Assembly: GCA_004794785.1 (NCBI GenBank)
Contig: SJOL01009432.1
Coordinates: forward strand, 196,747 to 260,746
Direction: 5' to 3'
Source of the DNA: Opisthorchis felineus
Lineage: Eukaryota; Platyhelminthes; Trematoda; Opisthorchiida; Opisthorchiidae
Length of the DNA stretch: 64,000 nucleotides
Position 1 is the stretch's first letter, and each line of letters begins with the position of its first letter. Below the pieces are notes generated by a model. That model did not search any database and was not told the DNA's origin. It saw only the letters and a program-made list of their open reading frames with translations. Position numbers and translations under genes: made by a program. Below are positions 1 to 12,159 of the stretch, in pieces.

Positions 1-2879
1 CAGTAGCGGAATGGTCGGAAATTCTATCTGTGTTGAAGGCGTGTGGCACTCTCACTGTGATCTTTTTATTGCACAATAATTGGCCACTTTCGTAACCAGA
101 ATCTATTTCGTGCTTAGCTCCAGAGGGCTCGTTTTCGCGAGGGGTTATCGCCTCATTGGGTTCTCGGTGACAGCCGCCTTTGAGAATACCGTACCATCAG
201 TTGAAGTAAGAAAGGTTTGTTCTTGAGTGCATTCTCACCAATCAAACGATGAGGATAGTAGGCAGTCTTGAAGGATTAGTGCATATATTGCACAACATCT
301 CTACTGAAAGCCGCTAGAGTAGCATTTTCCCACTCAAACCTACAGCTGGGCCGTTTATTGTTCCTCTATATTGTTTGATGTCTCATCCTGGCTAACACTC
401 GGTAGTGAATCACTACATTTTGGTGCATATTCCAAACGGCGGATTCCAAACGGCGCATTACAGCAATAGGCAAGTAGCCTCCTTCTACATCCACACCTCT
501 CTATCTTGTTTGGTCAGAAATTCCTCCATGATTGTCGATTTGTTCCCAGAGCTGCAGGAGTGGATTGCAAACGTTTCGTCTTGCAGTTAAGGTGAAATCA
601 TCAGTGCGCACTGTTGCACTAAAAAGAATGTTTCCTAAGAAGATCTCTTACACGTTTCACCAGTGAGAAAAGTAACATGTCGAATCACTTCAACACCAAA
701 TGTTTAAGCACGACAGATAAAAACCCGAGTAAGCATATTCCTAGACTTGAAAATCGCAATCCTGACAAGTCCGACCAGTAATCAGTGTCAGATCAGGTTA
801 AAATTGACTATATACGTATGTCCGTCACTTTGTCTCTCCACATTATAACCACTTTCTTACATGGCATTTGTAACCTGGTAAACAATCAGGAAACTCTATA
901 ATTCAGAAGACTGACCACCCATGGCGACGGTGTCAGGTGAAACAAATCGAGTAAAGACATTAGGTTATAAACCTATCTTGACCAAGCACCTTGCAACTGG
1001 CTTGGTGGGCCAGTTAAAGTAATCTCATTGGTTTTCGTGCGCACGTGCAATTGCGAAACATTAATTTATTTTTTCTAAACGAGCGCTTGTGTGTGGATTA
1101 TGTGGCATAAAACAATCGGCTGCACAATCCTAGGTGTGGTTACCCCGATAATGGCTCCTTAATGAAATGACTGTGCCGAATTCGCGCTCTGCGTATTATC
1201 TTAAGTCAGTGGCCTGCATCACCCTTACTGTGTAATCTTCACACTTTAGTGGATCTTCATGATTTATAGACCCGGTTGTTGTTCCGATGTATTGAAAACG
1301 TTCCGCACTAAGCAAGTATTTTAACACCGTCACCTTTGAGCAGAGCACACAAGAAACCTTGCACTAAGTTCTTCGGTTAAAAATTAGTTGCCTGTTTCTT
1401 GCCTTTGAAAGTGAATTTGTAGGACAAAAGATGGTAGGCGTAGGCCGTCTTAGGAATTTTATTTTATGCATATTATTTTCAGTTTACTAAGAGCTCATAG
1501 ACCTACATGCAGTTAATATGATGTTAACATGTGCCACAAAAGCGGGGACAGCGTGTGAGTACTTAGTAAACTTGTCTGATCAAATTATGATGGAGAGTTT
1601 GAAGGACACTTCCGCGTACACCTGCATGCAATTTAATAGTATGTGCGATCTTCCCAAATGTTTTGAAACCCGGTCCCTTTTTATACCAATTACTTTTTGC
1701 TTTGGATAGCAAACTGGGCCTACACCACTGATCTACCTGCGTATCCTGACTGTCCCTGGGCCATCGACAACGCCACCACATCTCTGACGGAAGCATTTTT
1801 CGTCGAAGGATATGACCACTGTCACCTTTCTTAAATACAAAAGCTGAATAACTCACTGTGCTTCTCGGACTTAGTGAGAGGGGGGGGGGGATTAACTCAG
1901 TGCACACCCCAACGCAGGCTTTACCGGACTAGAAACAATCGACGATTCTGATGGCGGACAAACGAACCAAAACTGCTGCACACTAAATAAAACGAGTTAG
2001 TTGTAGCTGTAAACCAAGTTCTCACGGAAAATGAGCTACGGTTGAATAAAACATGTAAGACTGACCACTTTTAGTTTTTGATCACCAAACCCGGTGTCAA
2101 AATTTAGGACGATTATCTATGCACACACCTATATACACCTACATACACACCTATACACAAGTGGGAAGCTCCCTAACCAGCTTCGTCAAGCTGAATTCAA
2201 GCCAAACGAGTCAAATCGCATATATCGTGCGTACAAATGGAGTCAGCGGTCGCGGTGTTTACACCAGGATTATGAAATGTGACTCCAGAAAACAGTCAAG
2301 TAGCCACTTGATGAGTCTCATTTGGGAATATGTGCATAGTGCACCGCTTTCGAGAAATGGCTACTCCTACTTTTCATTTGGCAAATGTCAAGCTAGAAGT
2401 TGATGGTTTGGTGATTATCAGGTCCTCTGCGAGGGGATTGTAGATTTAGCAGCAATTATCTGCCTATTTACGGACAGTCGGCGCATTCAGTGAACCGAGA
2501 AGATGTACTCAAATTTTCACAATTTCTTCTAGATATTTACTGAAGATCGCAAACATTCCAGCAGAAAAACGTTGCTCTGATTCTATGTAAACCACGTAGA
2601 TCAGGAACGGCCTAAATGTATTTCGAAACAAGCTGTCCAAACTCTGGTCAACTGTTGTCTAGTCCACGTCTGTTTTACCAGAATGAACATCCAAGAGTTT
2701 CGATTTTGCGCCATAAGTTTATTCCCAAAGAGGATAAAACAGTACAAATATCTAGAAATTGTTATTTGTAGATAAATTCAAAGGTACTATATAAACATAA
2801 ACTCAAATACCTCCATCACCTTGGTTTCACATTATATCTCATGAAATATCACTGGATTATTGTCTCGAGGATCAGCTAA
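1..2879. other. Non-coding flank downstream of exon 31
   Basis: Presumed NF1 intron continuing left. I searched the minus strand for the missing C-terminal exon(s) and found none. Contains a 13-bp direct repeat ATTCCAAACGGCG (~430 and ~443), a poly-G run near 1881 and a microsatellite near 2120. Open frames here look random. Confidence 0.6.
2119..2162. repeat. ACACCTAT-type imperfect microsatellite
   Basis: Short run of alternating ACACACCTATATACACCTAC units. Simple repeat, no gene evidence. Confidence 0.7.
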
Positions 2880-2984
2880 ACGAGTCCCTCGCAAAACCAA
2901 ATTTGTTCGCAAATGAGTGTATTTCGCTAATTTCGGGCAATTTGGTTTCAAGTAGAACATAATGTTGACGGAAACTTGGGGACT

Positions 2985-3031
2985 GCGCCTACCTGATGAG
3001 CCCCGAGAAGGGCTAAACCGGTCGTGGGCTG
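2985..3031 (+). ncRNA. Hammerhead ribozyme motif, first tandem unit
   Basis: Core CTGATGA at 2993-2999, stem II GCCC/GGGC, then TAAA in place of the canonical GAAA, palindromic ACCGGT with predicted cleavage after GGTC at 3023. Stem I forms six pairs between GCCTAC (2987-2992) and GTGGGC (3024-3029), one a G-U. The G12-to-T change should impair or abolish cleavage. Confidence 0.75.
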
Positions 3032-3285
3032 TTGAAGAGTTTTCAGCAACCTTATGAGTAGTGTACTACGTCTATACAATGTATCGCGAATATCATGCCA
3101 ACTGAAACATGAGGCAGCCTGGTGCAGCATATTCGGTTGCTTAAAAACATCATAAAGGAGAGATTCGGCTGAGTTCCAGATGAGTCTTCCATCAAAACCA
3201 AATTGGCATGAAAATGAGTGTGTTTCGCTAATTTCGTGCAATTTGTGTTCAAGTAGAACACAAAGTTGACGGAAACCCGGGGACT

Positions 3286-3332
3286 GCGTCTACCTGGTGA
3301 GCTCCAAGGAGGGTGAAACCGGTCATGGGCTA
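3286..3332 (+). ncRNA. Hammerhead ribozyme motif, second tandem unit
   Basis: Same position in the second unit, 301 bp on. Core reads CTGGTGA (conserved A changed to G), stem II GCTCC/GGGT is weakened, GAAAC and CCGGTC retained, predicted cleavage after 3324. Probably inactive now but clearly descended from the same ribozyme. Confidence 0.7.
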
Positions 3333-3380
3333 TCTGAGAGTTTTCAGCAGCCTTATGAGTGGTGTGTTACGCCTAGACAA

Positions 3381-4895
3381 TTTCGACCATTGCTTTTGGC
3401 TTCGGGAACGTATTTTTCACTGGTAAGTCCGTCAAAATCAGCTGGAAAAGGTTATGACTTCATTCCTACCATGATGACATTAATGGCAGTGAACTAAGGC
3501 AAAGGTTCACATTCACATCAGTGTTTTTGGGCGTGGCCGAAATAAACGATCACCGGTGTTTCACGAGCTAGTGGCACACCAGCTGCAAGTCACAAATAGG
3601 GCTTGGTTAAGGTTAAACACTAAGCTTGGTGCTCGGAATCATGAGCATCACCGAAACATCAGTTCTCTCATCAGCACAAGCACATCATACCGAAAAGCTG
3701 TGCTGGGTGGGTGTAAAGCAGCGCACTCCTTACGTAACTATCCACCATGTTCAGCTTCCAGTTACCACGTCGAGTTCTTATAGGCATGGGCAGGTTTTGC
3801 TCATGCAGTGGTAGGTGGTATTGGCTCTGTGGTGCAGAACATAGTGTGGGACTTCGTTTCAGGGGAGTTTGGTAAACCTCTCTGAAACGATGACTATTCG
3901 ATCGGTCCCAAACACTTTCCAATAATGTGGGACTGTTTTAAAAACCATAAGATGGATCACGACTGCCAGATTTTTAAGCGCGATTGTTCACAGAAAATAC
4001 CAGGTTTGATTAGTGCACCCTAGACGTCCATTTAATCCTGTAAACCAGAGCAAAATTCGAGGGCTGAAATACTTAGTTATTAAACCGACGTATGCGGGCA
4101 TAAATATAAGAGTAACCTGTTGTGCCGCAAAAAGTGGGTGCACACAGGTAACTGCGATGTTCACACAGTGCGACATTTGAAGATAAGACATCCATAGAAA
4201 ACTATGGAGCTGGGTTGGGCCGAGGAAATTTTGGCTACATATAAAGACCAGCGACCAAGTTAGATGTGACAAATGACGGATTAGATGTCAAGCTTCGCGC
4301 ATCAAACACAAACCGTGCTCCTATGATTATTGGGCTACGACAACAATGATACACTGAAGGCTACAAAAGTCAATCCAAATAATCTATGAATGGAGCGGCA
4401 TTTGGAACCGAGTGTTCCATTCGACCTAGAGAAAAGCCAAAACAAGAGGCGAGTTCTCGAAAAACGAGCTTATTCGAAGAGAACAAAACAAGCAGTTGAT
4501 ATGACGCGAGGACATGAGTGAATTGCAGATGCGTACACGAGACTGTCTACAACATCCGTGAACCAATGCTCAGCGCCGAGAAATAAATGGTCAAAGCAAA
4601 ATACAAGGAGAATTTTTTGTAAGCTAAAGTGGCAACACCCATTGAGTTTTATCAAGCCCGACAGCTCACAGATTGAGACATTTTGCATACTTCGAGAGTA
4701 CTCCCGCAAATGTACACCTACACCTCTGTCAACGTAAAAAGCGGATTCAATTGACATCGCCAGTACCTATTATATTTCGTTTCCTCAGAGCGGGCAAATT
4801 TTTACGCATCGTATTTTGAGATGGAGCTGGAGGATGAGATCGCCGAATACCAAAGGGAGCAAAAAACAAAAAAAAAACGGAGGGAAGAAACGTAC
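3381..4895. other. Presumed intron after exon 31
   Basis: Nothing recognised beyond the end of the tandem hammerhead repeat; small open frames on both strands show no family resemblance. Confidence 0.6.
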
Positions 4896-4942
4896 CTTGG
4901 AAAAGTGTCCCGAAAATCGCCACAGTCCACCGAAACCGATAC
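4896..4942 (-). CDS. NF1: NF1 exon 31 of window: C-terminal mini-exon
   Basis: 47-nt mini-exon encoding IGFGGLWRFSGHFSK, an unmistakable match to the conserved neurofibromin C-terminal peptide. Acceptor ..CTTTTTCCAAAG, donor AAG|GTACGT, phase 1 in, 0 out. The next family block (Pro-Asp-Tyr-Ala-Glu-Leu-Ile-Val) was not found to the left, so at least one more exon is expected beyond the window edge. Confidence 0.94.
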
Positions 4943-6874
4943 CTTTGGAAAAAGAACACGGAACAACATAAGAGCATAACGGCGTAGAAAGTGAAAACAC
5001 CCGCTGGGGGACAGAGATTTATGAACATATGTCCAGGCACCCAAAATTAGTACCTACTGCAAGTTTACAACACAGGATATGAGACAAGTGTATGCTCAGA
5101 TATACCGATTGTGACTGAAATTAGAAACCAAAGCAGACTACTTTATTCTGTTCGGTAACATGTGCAAGAAAGAGGTCGGAGACAAAATGGATTGACCTGG
5201 AGCATGATTATGCGTTTTTTGATTTGCGTTCGGCCAGTGGTTCGTAAACAGAGCTTTCCTGGCAAAAACATATTAAAATAAGTGTAATACTCCGACTTTA
5301 CACTCCAATGATCGCGACGCTGGACAAATCATGAATGGTACAAAACGAGAAACGTCCACCACGTGGAAAGGCATTGTCCACTCCGCAGGGGGCTTCGTTT
5401 TGCCCTTTTTGTTTGCGAATCAGAGGAGTGTTTCAAAGTCTGATGGGGATTCCAGTATAAGCCCAAGAAGAGTTCAGAAGGTGTTTGGAAACGGGAAGTC
5501 TCCTATTTCAGAATCCCTTCATGGGGAGTGTTACTGATGAGGCTTGCACCGGCAACGATGTGTTGCATTCTATAGCTAAGCGACAAATCTACAGCATGGA
5601 TATAATATTCAGAATCAACAAACACTGGTCCCACAGCATTTATCTTGGGGTTGAATGGAAAAGAACGGAACTTTCCAACAAGCTGGAACAGTTGATGCGC
5701 TGTGACAGCAATCAAACAGCCCCTTGAATGTTGAAAACAAGTCAGTAAGTACCAGTCAATCCTTGTTTCTTCTGTCCTTTGTAATTCAAGTGATTTCGAT
5801 CGCGATAAAGGCTATAGCGATTGAAGAGTTACCTATGAAACTTGTCGTTGTGTTTTTCCCAATAACCCGCTCGATAAGCACCATAAAATTTTGACTGCTT
5901 ATGACCCCAAAACTCTAAATCGATGGGCGGTGACGCTCTTCGAGTCATTGAAGGTCGTAAACTCGTGGACAAAGTTGACCTTCACCATACCCTAATTCAG
6001 CTAATACCTACAGGTTTCTAATGCCGCTGAACCCATGTATTGTCTGTAAAATGTGGCGACAGGGAACTACAGATGTTTCAGTGTGAACTCGTGACGTCAT
6101 CGGGGTGCCCAGCCTGGCGCTTGCGGTCAAATTCGTCGCGCCCTTGGGAATAATATTGGATTTCTACAGGAATATGTTAAAGTTGATAAACGGACGTTTT
6201 ATGGGTGATCCAGGAACTAGATAACACGAAAAATCTACAGTCGACTCAACCGTGTCCTGCGGGGCTTGCAAAGCACACAAAGCTAAGCTGTCTCCTTCGA
6301 ACTATAGGTCATCAGTCATCTCTATGTAAGCAGAAGAAACAAGATGAAGGCCCGCAAATGGGTGATAAGCTGGTTACTCATTGTGAGACAGTAAATGAAT
6401 AACTGGGAAATGGGTTAACACAGTTGAAGTGAACGCATATACGGCAGCAGTATGTATTCACTGAGGGGTACACACCAGTGCACGAATTCCAGAAGGGGAT
6501 TTATTGGTTACCACCAGTAGATACGTTTATTACCTTCGTTGACAGAATAACTGCGTGCCTACGGATCAGCGGCTCTTCCCTTTCGGCAGGCCACGATGTA
6601 GCTGGTTTCTATTATAGGAAGCGCCGAATTAGGCTGTTATTGTCTAACTGAGTTGAAATATAAGCTGCATTATAAGGGATACGGTTACAATGTGCCAAAG
6701 TGCCTTGGAATTAGCGGGAATTCACGGGGAAGGGCAACTCGAACAAAAAATCGATCAAGATAGAAAAATGCACATCACACCGTGTGTTACACGTGTGTCG
6801 AACATACACAACTATTCGGCACAAAACCATGTGAGATATCCTCACAGCAGTGCGGCCAGAACATACTGACTCAC
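4943..6874. other. Intron between exons 30 and 31
   Basis: 1.9 kb; no repeat or coding signal recognised. Confidence 0.7.
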
Positions 6875-7014
6875 TTTGTAGATAATGCAGCTGTTGAACC
6901 GAAGTTTCACCGCTAGATATTACGTTTTGAATTATGCTTTGAACCGCGCTCAGTATCTTCTGATCGTGACAGTGGGTAAGCACATAGTTGATTTTCGAGT
7001 CCAGTAAACTATGG
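6875..7014 (-). CDS. NF1: NF1 exon 30 of window: C-terminal region
   Basis: Encodes HSLLDSKINYVLTHCHDQK then ILSAVQSIIQNVISSGE and LHYLQ, aligned without gaps to neurofibromin. The acceptor ..TTGTTATAG at 7015-7016 was chosen over one six bases later because it restores the conserved Ile/Val-His pair; both keep frame. Donor AAA|GTGAGT, phase 2 in, 1 out. Confidence 0.95.
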
Positions 7015-7756
7015 CTATAACAAGTTTAGGAATGAAAACGGGACGTAGTGAATTGGATTTATTAAAAAAATGAGCGGTAAGAATAGTTCTAAGACTTGAG
7101 AAGAGGACTGGGTAACAGTTTCAGGGGAAAACTATCAGTCACATGCGATTAGAGCCAACGGCTTTTACCTAGTTGGGTATATTGTAGGTAGGGAAAACTT
7201 AAAATGATTCGAAGACTCCACTTTTGGAGTTTATCTGTGCGAAAGAACGTCAAAAAGAAAAAAGAATGCTGCAGCAATGATTGAATCCCCTTCATAAAGT
7301 ATTGACTGCGCTGGTGTATTGAGAAGCTTTCAGGCCACCTGTTGCACTTGCCCAATGTTCTGTGACTGAATTCAGGAAAGAAACAAGGTTCGACCCAAAG
7401 CTCAGATGCCTAGTAGAACATACTACTAGGGAATGATCTAGGAGTTTTAATGCCCAAAGCAACCGCATTGTAATTCAAGTGGCAGGAGTTGGAATACCGT
7501 TTGCAAGTAGGCAGATGATCAAAAGACTAACCTTACAAAATTCTGTCCACATGACATGGGGTAACCGATAAAAGTTTAGTCAGGGAAACCACAGGAAGTA
7601 GAGTGGTTTCGTTACCAGTCATACAAAGGCTTCGGTAGGTCAGGCCTTACAATTAAACCTAATCCTCGAAGATAGTGACAAGATCTGGTGTTTGATTAAG
7701 GAAAAATTCAAACAATGGAACCGAATATATACCCCATCTTATGGTTATACACTCAC
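7015..7756. other. Intron between exons 29 and 30
   Basis: 0.74 kb; scanned for a missing exon but the phases already fit without one. Nothing else seen. Confidence 0.75.
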
Positions 7757-7857
7757 ATTACGGGGAAAACGCGTGGGAAGACCATAGAAGCGTCGGCCAG
7801 AAACTCGTACAATACACGTGATTCATTTTCATCTGTTGTGTATCGAACGAGCGTAGT
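7757..7857 (-). CDS. NF1: NF1 exon 29 of window: C-terminal region
   Basis: Found by peptide search. Encodes TTLVRYTTDENESRVLYEFL and ADASMVFPRVFPV, close to human neurofibromin. Acceptor ..TTCATTGGCAG, donor AT|GTGAGT, phase 0 in, 2 out. Only 33 codons. Confidence 0.96.
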
Positions 7858-8534
7858 CTGCCAATGAAAAGAAATCAATCGTCGACGGGTAGCGACAACA
7901 ACGGGTACAAGCTATCAATCAGTTATGTAAAAAGGCATCCAGTTGAAAAAAGATAATATTTTCAAAGTGTAATGGAGCTCATTAGCGGTGAATTACACAT
8001 CGATGTTACTGATGTTCATTTGGTTGACTGATCGCTAAGTTGGAGAAGGTGCAATACAACTGCACCACTGAAGACAAGGAAACGATGGCAGACTTGCTGT
8101 GATTATCACCCTGTTGTAGATGTGTCCAGGTGGTGACGTGGACGCATGGGACCCACGAAGTAGGTTTTTGGGAAAGGTAAAACTTAAAGTGCGGCCTATT
8201 TGGACTGACGGAAGTGTTGACAATTCGAATCATCACCAAGTATGCGAAGGAAAAGTTTGGATGTTCCGTTCAGGCATCGTGCAACTCATGCAAACTCCAG
8301 GCAGTTGTAAAGGCTATCACGAGGTCGCGTTTCAATGTTTTGACATTTCAAACTTAGTACAATCAACGGAGGTTTAGTTAGTCGAAGCCAGTCTGTGAGG
8401 GAAAACTGAGAAGCCCTATTTCTTGACGATAGCCTCCAGAAGTGTACGTCCTAAAACTTCAGAGTGAGACTCTAAGGTGCAACATGTAGTATGGCGCATG
8501 CGCCTTCTCCACCTGAGTTAAAGGTGGCTGGCTG

Positions 8535-8640
8535 GTTAAGCGGTTAAGTTTGCTTCGGTCCTGTACGTGTGCAGGACTACTCGCAGGTAGACTACAGCGA
8601 TCGGGATATTCGAATCCAGTGCTGACAATTGCTTTTAAGA
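8535..8640 (+). repeat. tRNA-derived SINE-like segment
   Basis: Contains an A-box-like TGGTTAAGCGG and, about 60 bases on, a B-box-like TTCGAATCC, the two parts of an RNA polymerase III internal promoter. The spacing and lack of cloverleaf suggest a tRNA-derived SINE head, not a tRNA gene. Intron between exons 28 and 29. Confidence 0.5.
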
Positions 8641-8717
8641 GCATAGAAGGTTACATCTTGTAAAACGGATAGACATTGTTTTTACGACAACGGGTAGAAG
8701 GACAACGGACAACTGAC

Positions 8718-9035
8718 CAGAACGGCAATCGTAAGGGCTTGTGTAGCTTCTTCTGTAAGAATTTCAGGATCCAGAAGCACACTGTCTCCTGTTTTCTTTT
8801 CTAATTGTGCTGAGTGTCCGGATCCGGGTTGCTGAGACGAAGCGGAATGTTCAGGTTCCAGGGTTCCCGCTGGGAGTGGTGGACTTATAAATGGTCCACT
8901 GCTGGGGCTAAATTGATCTGGGATTGACATTCCTGACGTTGTTGAGGTTGTTGACGGGCAACTATCGATCGAGCGAGATCGCAAACCCTCAGGCATCCCT
9001 TGAAATCCCAACTGACGTTGCAAAGTGTGACGGGG
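8718..9035 (-). CDS. NF1: NF1 exon 28 of window: C-terminal region
   Basis: 106 codons, phase 0. First ~80 residues are Ser/Pro-rich linker; the end (DSVLLDPEILTEEATQALTI) aligns with the conserved block that restarts after the variable tail in neurofibromin. Acceptor ..CTTTGTCTCAG, donor CTG|GTCAGT. Confidence 0.93.
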
Positions 9036-9709
9036 CTGAGACAAAGTAAAACAAACCAACTAGGGATGTAAGCAACAGAAGAGCTCCAGATAAGTTATCT
9101 TCAGCTGGAGCAATAATTTTGACAACACATGATATGACAGAGCCCGTTGAATGGGCTTCTCCCGGAGCTGAGTATGATAGCTTATGGGATAGTTTCGATG
9201 TTACATTAGGTTGGCTGCTCTAGGACTATCACATGACAGCAACTCCACCAGACGTGAAACCCTCAACAGCAGATCAAAATAGCTATTGGCATGCGTCATT
9301 AGCCTCTGTGACAGACGGATTAAACCGGATGAAGGTTCAATCAACGGGAAAACGATTTAGGTCAAAGGTTCTTCCTATTCTTCCTGCTGTCTTCATGGTT
9401 GCATTCGGTTGAGCGGAGACTAGATGTGCATCTCGGAGCGAAATCCATGTGGTGTTGTGAACGTTACCTTTGGGAAGATTTTTGCGCTACTTTATCATGA
9501 GATATCACCGGAGCCAACTTATTCTCTCGCACAGAGTTTCTATCTAAAGTGAGAAACCTATGAATTACTCTACATGCAAACATCCTTTAACCTTGAATAA
9601 TTTATTTCCCATGACCGGTTGGTGTACAACCTTTCGTGCTAAATGTGAACGTTCCAAAACGGAAAGGATTTCGACTCAGAATATTTGCATCTGGTAGAAG
9701 AAAACTCAC
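9036..9709. other. Intron between exons 27 and 28
   Basis: 0.67 kb; nothing recognised. Confidence 0.75.
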
Positions 9710-10220
9710 CCCTTCCACATGTCGTCCATGAAACGAACGATAAGTTTGGCCATGGTGGTCGACTGCATGCGAAGAGAAGCGATCTGTGCTCAAATTTGTT
9801 GATAATGTCAGATTCGACAGGTTGTCCTGACGTAGTCGAGTAAATCGGGAGGAAAGCACGGTGTTCGTAACCGGGCTTGGTAGCAAGGACCGCAACAAAC
9901 CAACCGCGCTGGGTGTGCGCTGTGCACAGTGCCGACCAGAATTAGTCAGTTCATGCAGGCTTTCAGTTGAACCACACCAGTCACCAAGGTTGTTAGTAGC
10001 TGCGGTGCAACCTTTTGGTGGTGGGCCACCAACAGCAGTCGAACCGAAGGCCGAATTTGGCTGTCCATGGGCATGAAGACTCGGAGACTGATGTTCACCA
10101 GGCCCGGCCAAAGTACCAGGAACCCTGAACTTCAAGCGACACCTTTTCCGAACTTCATCAGAGACAGGAAGTAAGGCCGCCAAATAAGCTACACTGTCTT
10201 TCGTCACTTGGTATTTGTCA
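9710..10220 (-). CDS. NF1: NF1 exon 27 of window: end of HEAT region and variable tail
   Basis: Starts with DKYQVTKDSVAYLAALLPVS then DEVRKRCRLKFR, matching human. The remaining ~135 residues are Ser/Thr/Gly/Arg rich and do not align, corresponding to the divergent, phosphorylated tail region of vertebrate NF1. I could not see a clear counterpart of the human bipartite nuclear localisation signal. Donor GGG|GTGAGT was chosen (phase 0); an open frame continues about 100 nt further but lacks similarity. Confidence 0.92.
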
Positions 10221-11588
10221 CTGTAGAAGGATTTTAGAACATAAGGGACGAATTATACGCTGCACATTGTGCTATTGAGTTGGATTCGTCGCGTGGAAGG
10301 TGAAAAACGAATACAACCTAAATTGAATCACCGAACACGTTTGAATCAGGTAACCCCACTCATGGCATACCCAAGTGGATGGTGATCAGACTAGTGACGG
10401 AAGCAGGAAAACACTCGGAGTGTTTTTAACCCTCCGCTTCATGTAACTTTCTCAACTGATAACATTTTGAGGTACAGGATAAACCGGTGTATAATCAGCC
10501 GGAGGTGGAAGCATTCGGAGATAGTGAAAAACACTACTAAAAACCTATCGAGCTAGGAATCAAAATGTACGTTCCAGGTAGCGCAAACCAAGAGAAGTCG
10601 AGAAACAAATATCAAATCTGATGAAACTACGCGTTACCAAGCATGGAGAAGAGTCAAGAAATGAAACGAAGTTTGTGTAGAGGATATCATCGAAAGGTTT
10701 AACTTCTGCTGCTGCAACACTGGGTACAAGTAGGAGGATAGTTAGGATATGAGGTAATAAGTTGGACAAGGAAATTTGCTCATATTGAAAGACGAGGCCA
10801 TTTATGGACTTAGTACCAGTTATGCGAGACCTTTGTGGACTTTTATTAAGTTTGTCCCATACGGGTGACGACAGTTTACTGAACGATCATAGTATGAACA
10901 CAACTAGGTTTCTCAAAGAGCTAGAGAATCAGCTGTATTGAATGTCTTGGGACATTATAGCCGGCAGGTCGTCGAGCTTTCCAAGCAAGGCCGGGTACAG
11001 CTCGATATCAATGGTGGAATAGGTTTCTGTACAATTCGTAACTCTTCGTAACGGCCCTTCTGAACCGATTCCCCATGAAACGGGTATCGTTGGTTGAACT
11101 TGGTCAAACAAACGGTAAAATTTCACACATGAAGTTGTAAGACACAGTATGGGTAAATAAAATTCTAATTCAAATGAGTACAAAGGGGGTTCCACCATAA
11201 TAGTGACCCCAAGTGGGGAGCCGACTACATGGGCCCCGCCTGCATCAATACAGTTCAGGGGAGCCCACATAAATTTTTGATAAAATGGTATACCAGGCTT
11301 CATGTTATGGCAACCGAAGGATTTGACCATTCCGAACATTCCGAACTCTAAACTATTAACTGCTAGAAACATTATTATGATCCGTACACCCGAATAATAC
11401 ATAGAAAATTCATAGGGCATTCTTAGGGAAAGGGAACGATTAAAGTGTACCCACCAGGAACTGGTAGTTACTGGGGTTCCTACAAATAAGCCAATTTTAC
11501 GGCGTTCCTCGTTAGCTCGACCTAAGGAGCAGACATGTGGTCGTGCACTTTCAAAACAGTAATGCTGTACTGAAAGCGTTAGACCTAC
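10221..11588. other. Intron between exons 26 and 27
   Basis: 1.4 kb. A 163-codon open frame at 10929-11420 (minus) has no family resemblance and does not fit the exon phases; treated as chance. Confidence 0.65.
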
Positions 11589-11803
11589 CGGTTCAAAGGC
11601 TTTGCCACAATACTGAGCAGTGTGTTAAGAACGCGGATAGTCCGTGCCACAGTCTGGGGTATGGGATGGCGGAACCCTTTGAGAAGATGACCAACAAGGG
11701 CGAAGTGGAAGCTGTCCCGGAAGCTTAGACCGACGGCGTGGTCCATTTGTTTGTACTGTAGGATAAACTGCTCCCGACAACGCATCATGACTGTTTGCAA
11801 GGA
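11589..11803 (-). CDS. NF1: NF1 exon 26 of window: HEAT-like region
   Basis: Encodes REQFILQYKQMDHAVGLSF, HFALVGHLLKGFRHPIPQ and TVARTIRVLNTLLSI, strongly matching neurofibromin. Acceptor ..TTTTTTCGCAG, donor CG|GTAGGT, phase 0 in, 2 out. Confidence 0.97.
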
Positions 11804-12159
11804 CTGCGAAAAAACAGAAGTAGAAATAATACGATCTAATCGGAACCATAATACACTATACGTTTAACCGGTTTCAAACACAGCGTGATGGCACTAGGTT
11901 ATATTGTCCTGAACATGTCAATCTGTCACATTTCTGGTGTAAATAGCTTAATCATAAAGGTACTATGAAATAGTGTGATAATAGGTACATAGGTTCTGTG
12001 GGGTGAAAGAATCTAGCAAAACAGAGAGTGAGAACAGCATCATGCCGAAAATCAGTGCCCACGACAGCAAAACAGTGATGGGCATGAAACCTCCAGAAAT
12101 GTATTATAAAAACAGCTACTTATAACGAGAATGGTAGTTAGAGCCCGCAACAAATTCGT

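Larger units (their letters stand above)
2880..3380 (+). repeat. Tandem dimer of ~300-bp hammerhead repeat (retrozyme-like)
   Basis: Two head-to-tail copies offset by about 300 bp: the stretch from ~2880 recurs from ~3180, sharing landmarks such as GTGTATTTCGCTAATTTCG (first copy), CAAGTAGAACA and GGGGACTGCG. Each copy holds a hammerhead-like motif (listed separately). Size, tandem arrangement and type I hammerheads with a tiny stem III resemble metazoan retrozymes, non-autonomous elements transcribed and cleaved to unit-length RNAs. Open frames across it look like shadows. Lies downstream of exon 31, antisense to NF1. Confidence 0.75.

Noticed and set aside
1876..1890. Poly-G runs (also near 19130) as quadruplex or regulatory elements
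   Set aside because: Single homopolymer runs in introns without the repeated G-tract spacing; nothing further supports a function.
2948..3241. Minus-strand open frame over the tandem repeat as a gene
   Set aside because: It overlaps the hammerhead repeat, and its apparent peptide similarity to the 32.5-32.8 kb plus frame reflects the inverted central segment, not conserved coding.
5536..5570. CTGATGAGG as a hammerhead core
   Set aside because: No GAAA half-core or paired stem II follows.
6960..7014. Later acceptor (GATCAG) giving a shorter exon 30
   Set aside because: It keeps frame by chance but loses conserved LLDSKIN; the upstream acceptor gives an ungapped match.
10929..11420. 163-codon minus frame as an NF1 exon
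   Set aside because: No similarity, and exons 26 and 27 join in phase with conserved sequence on both sides.
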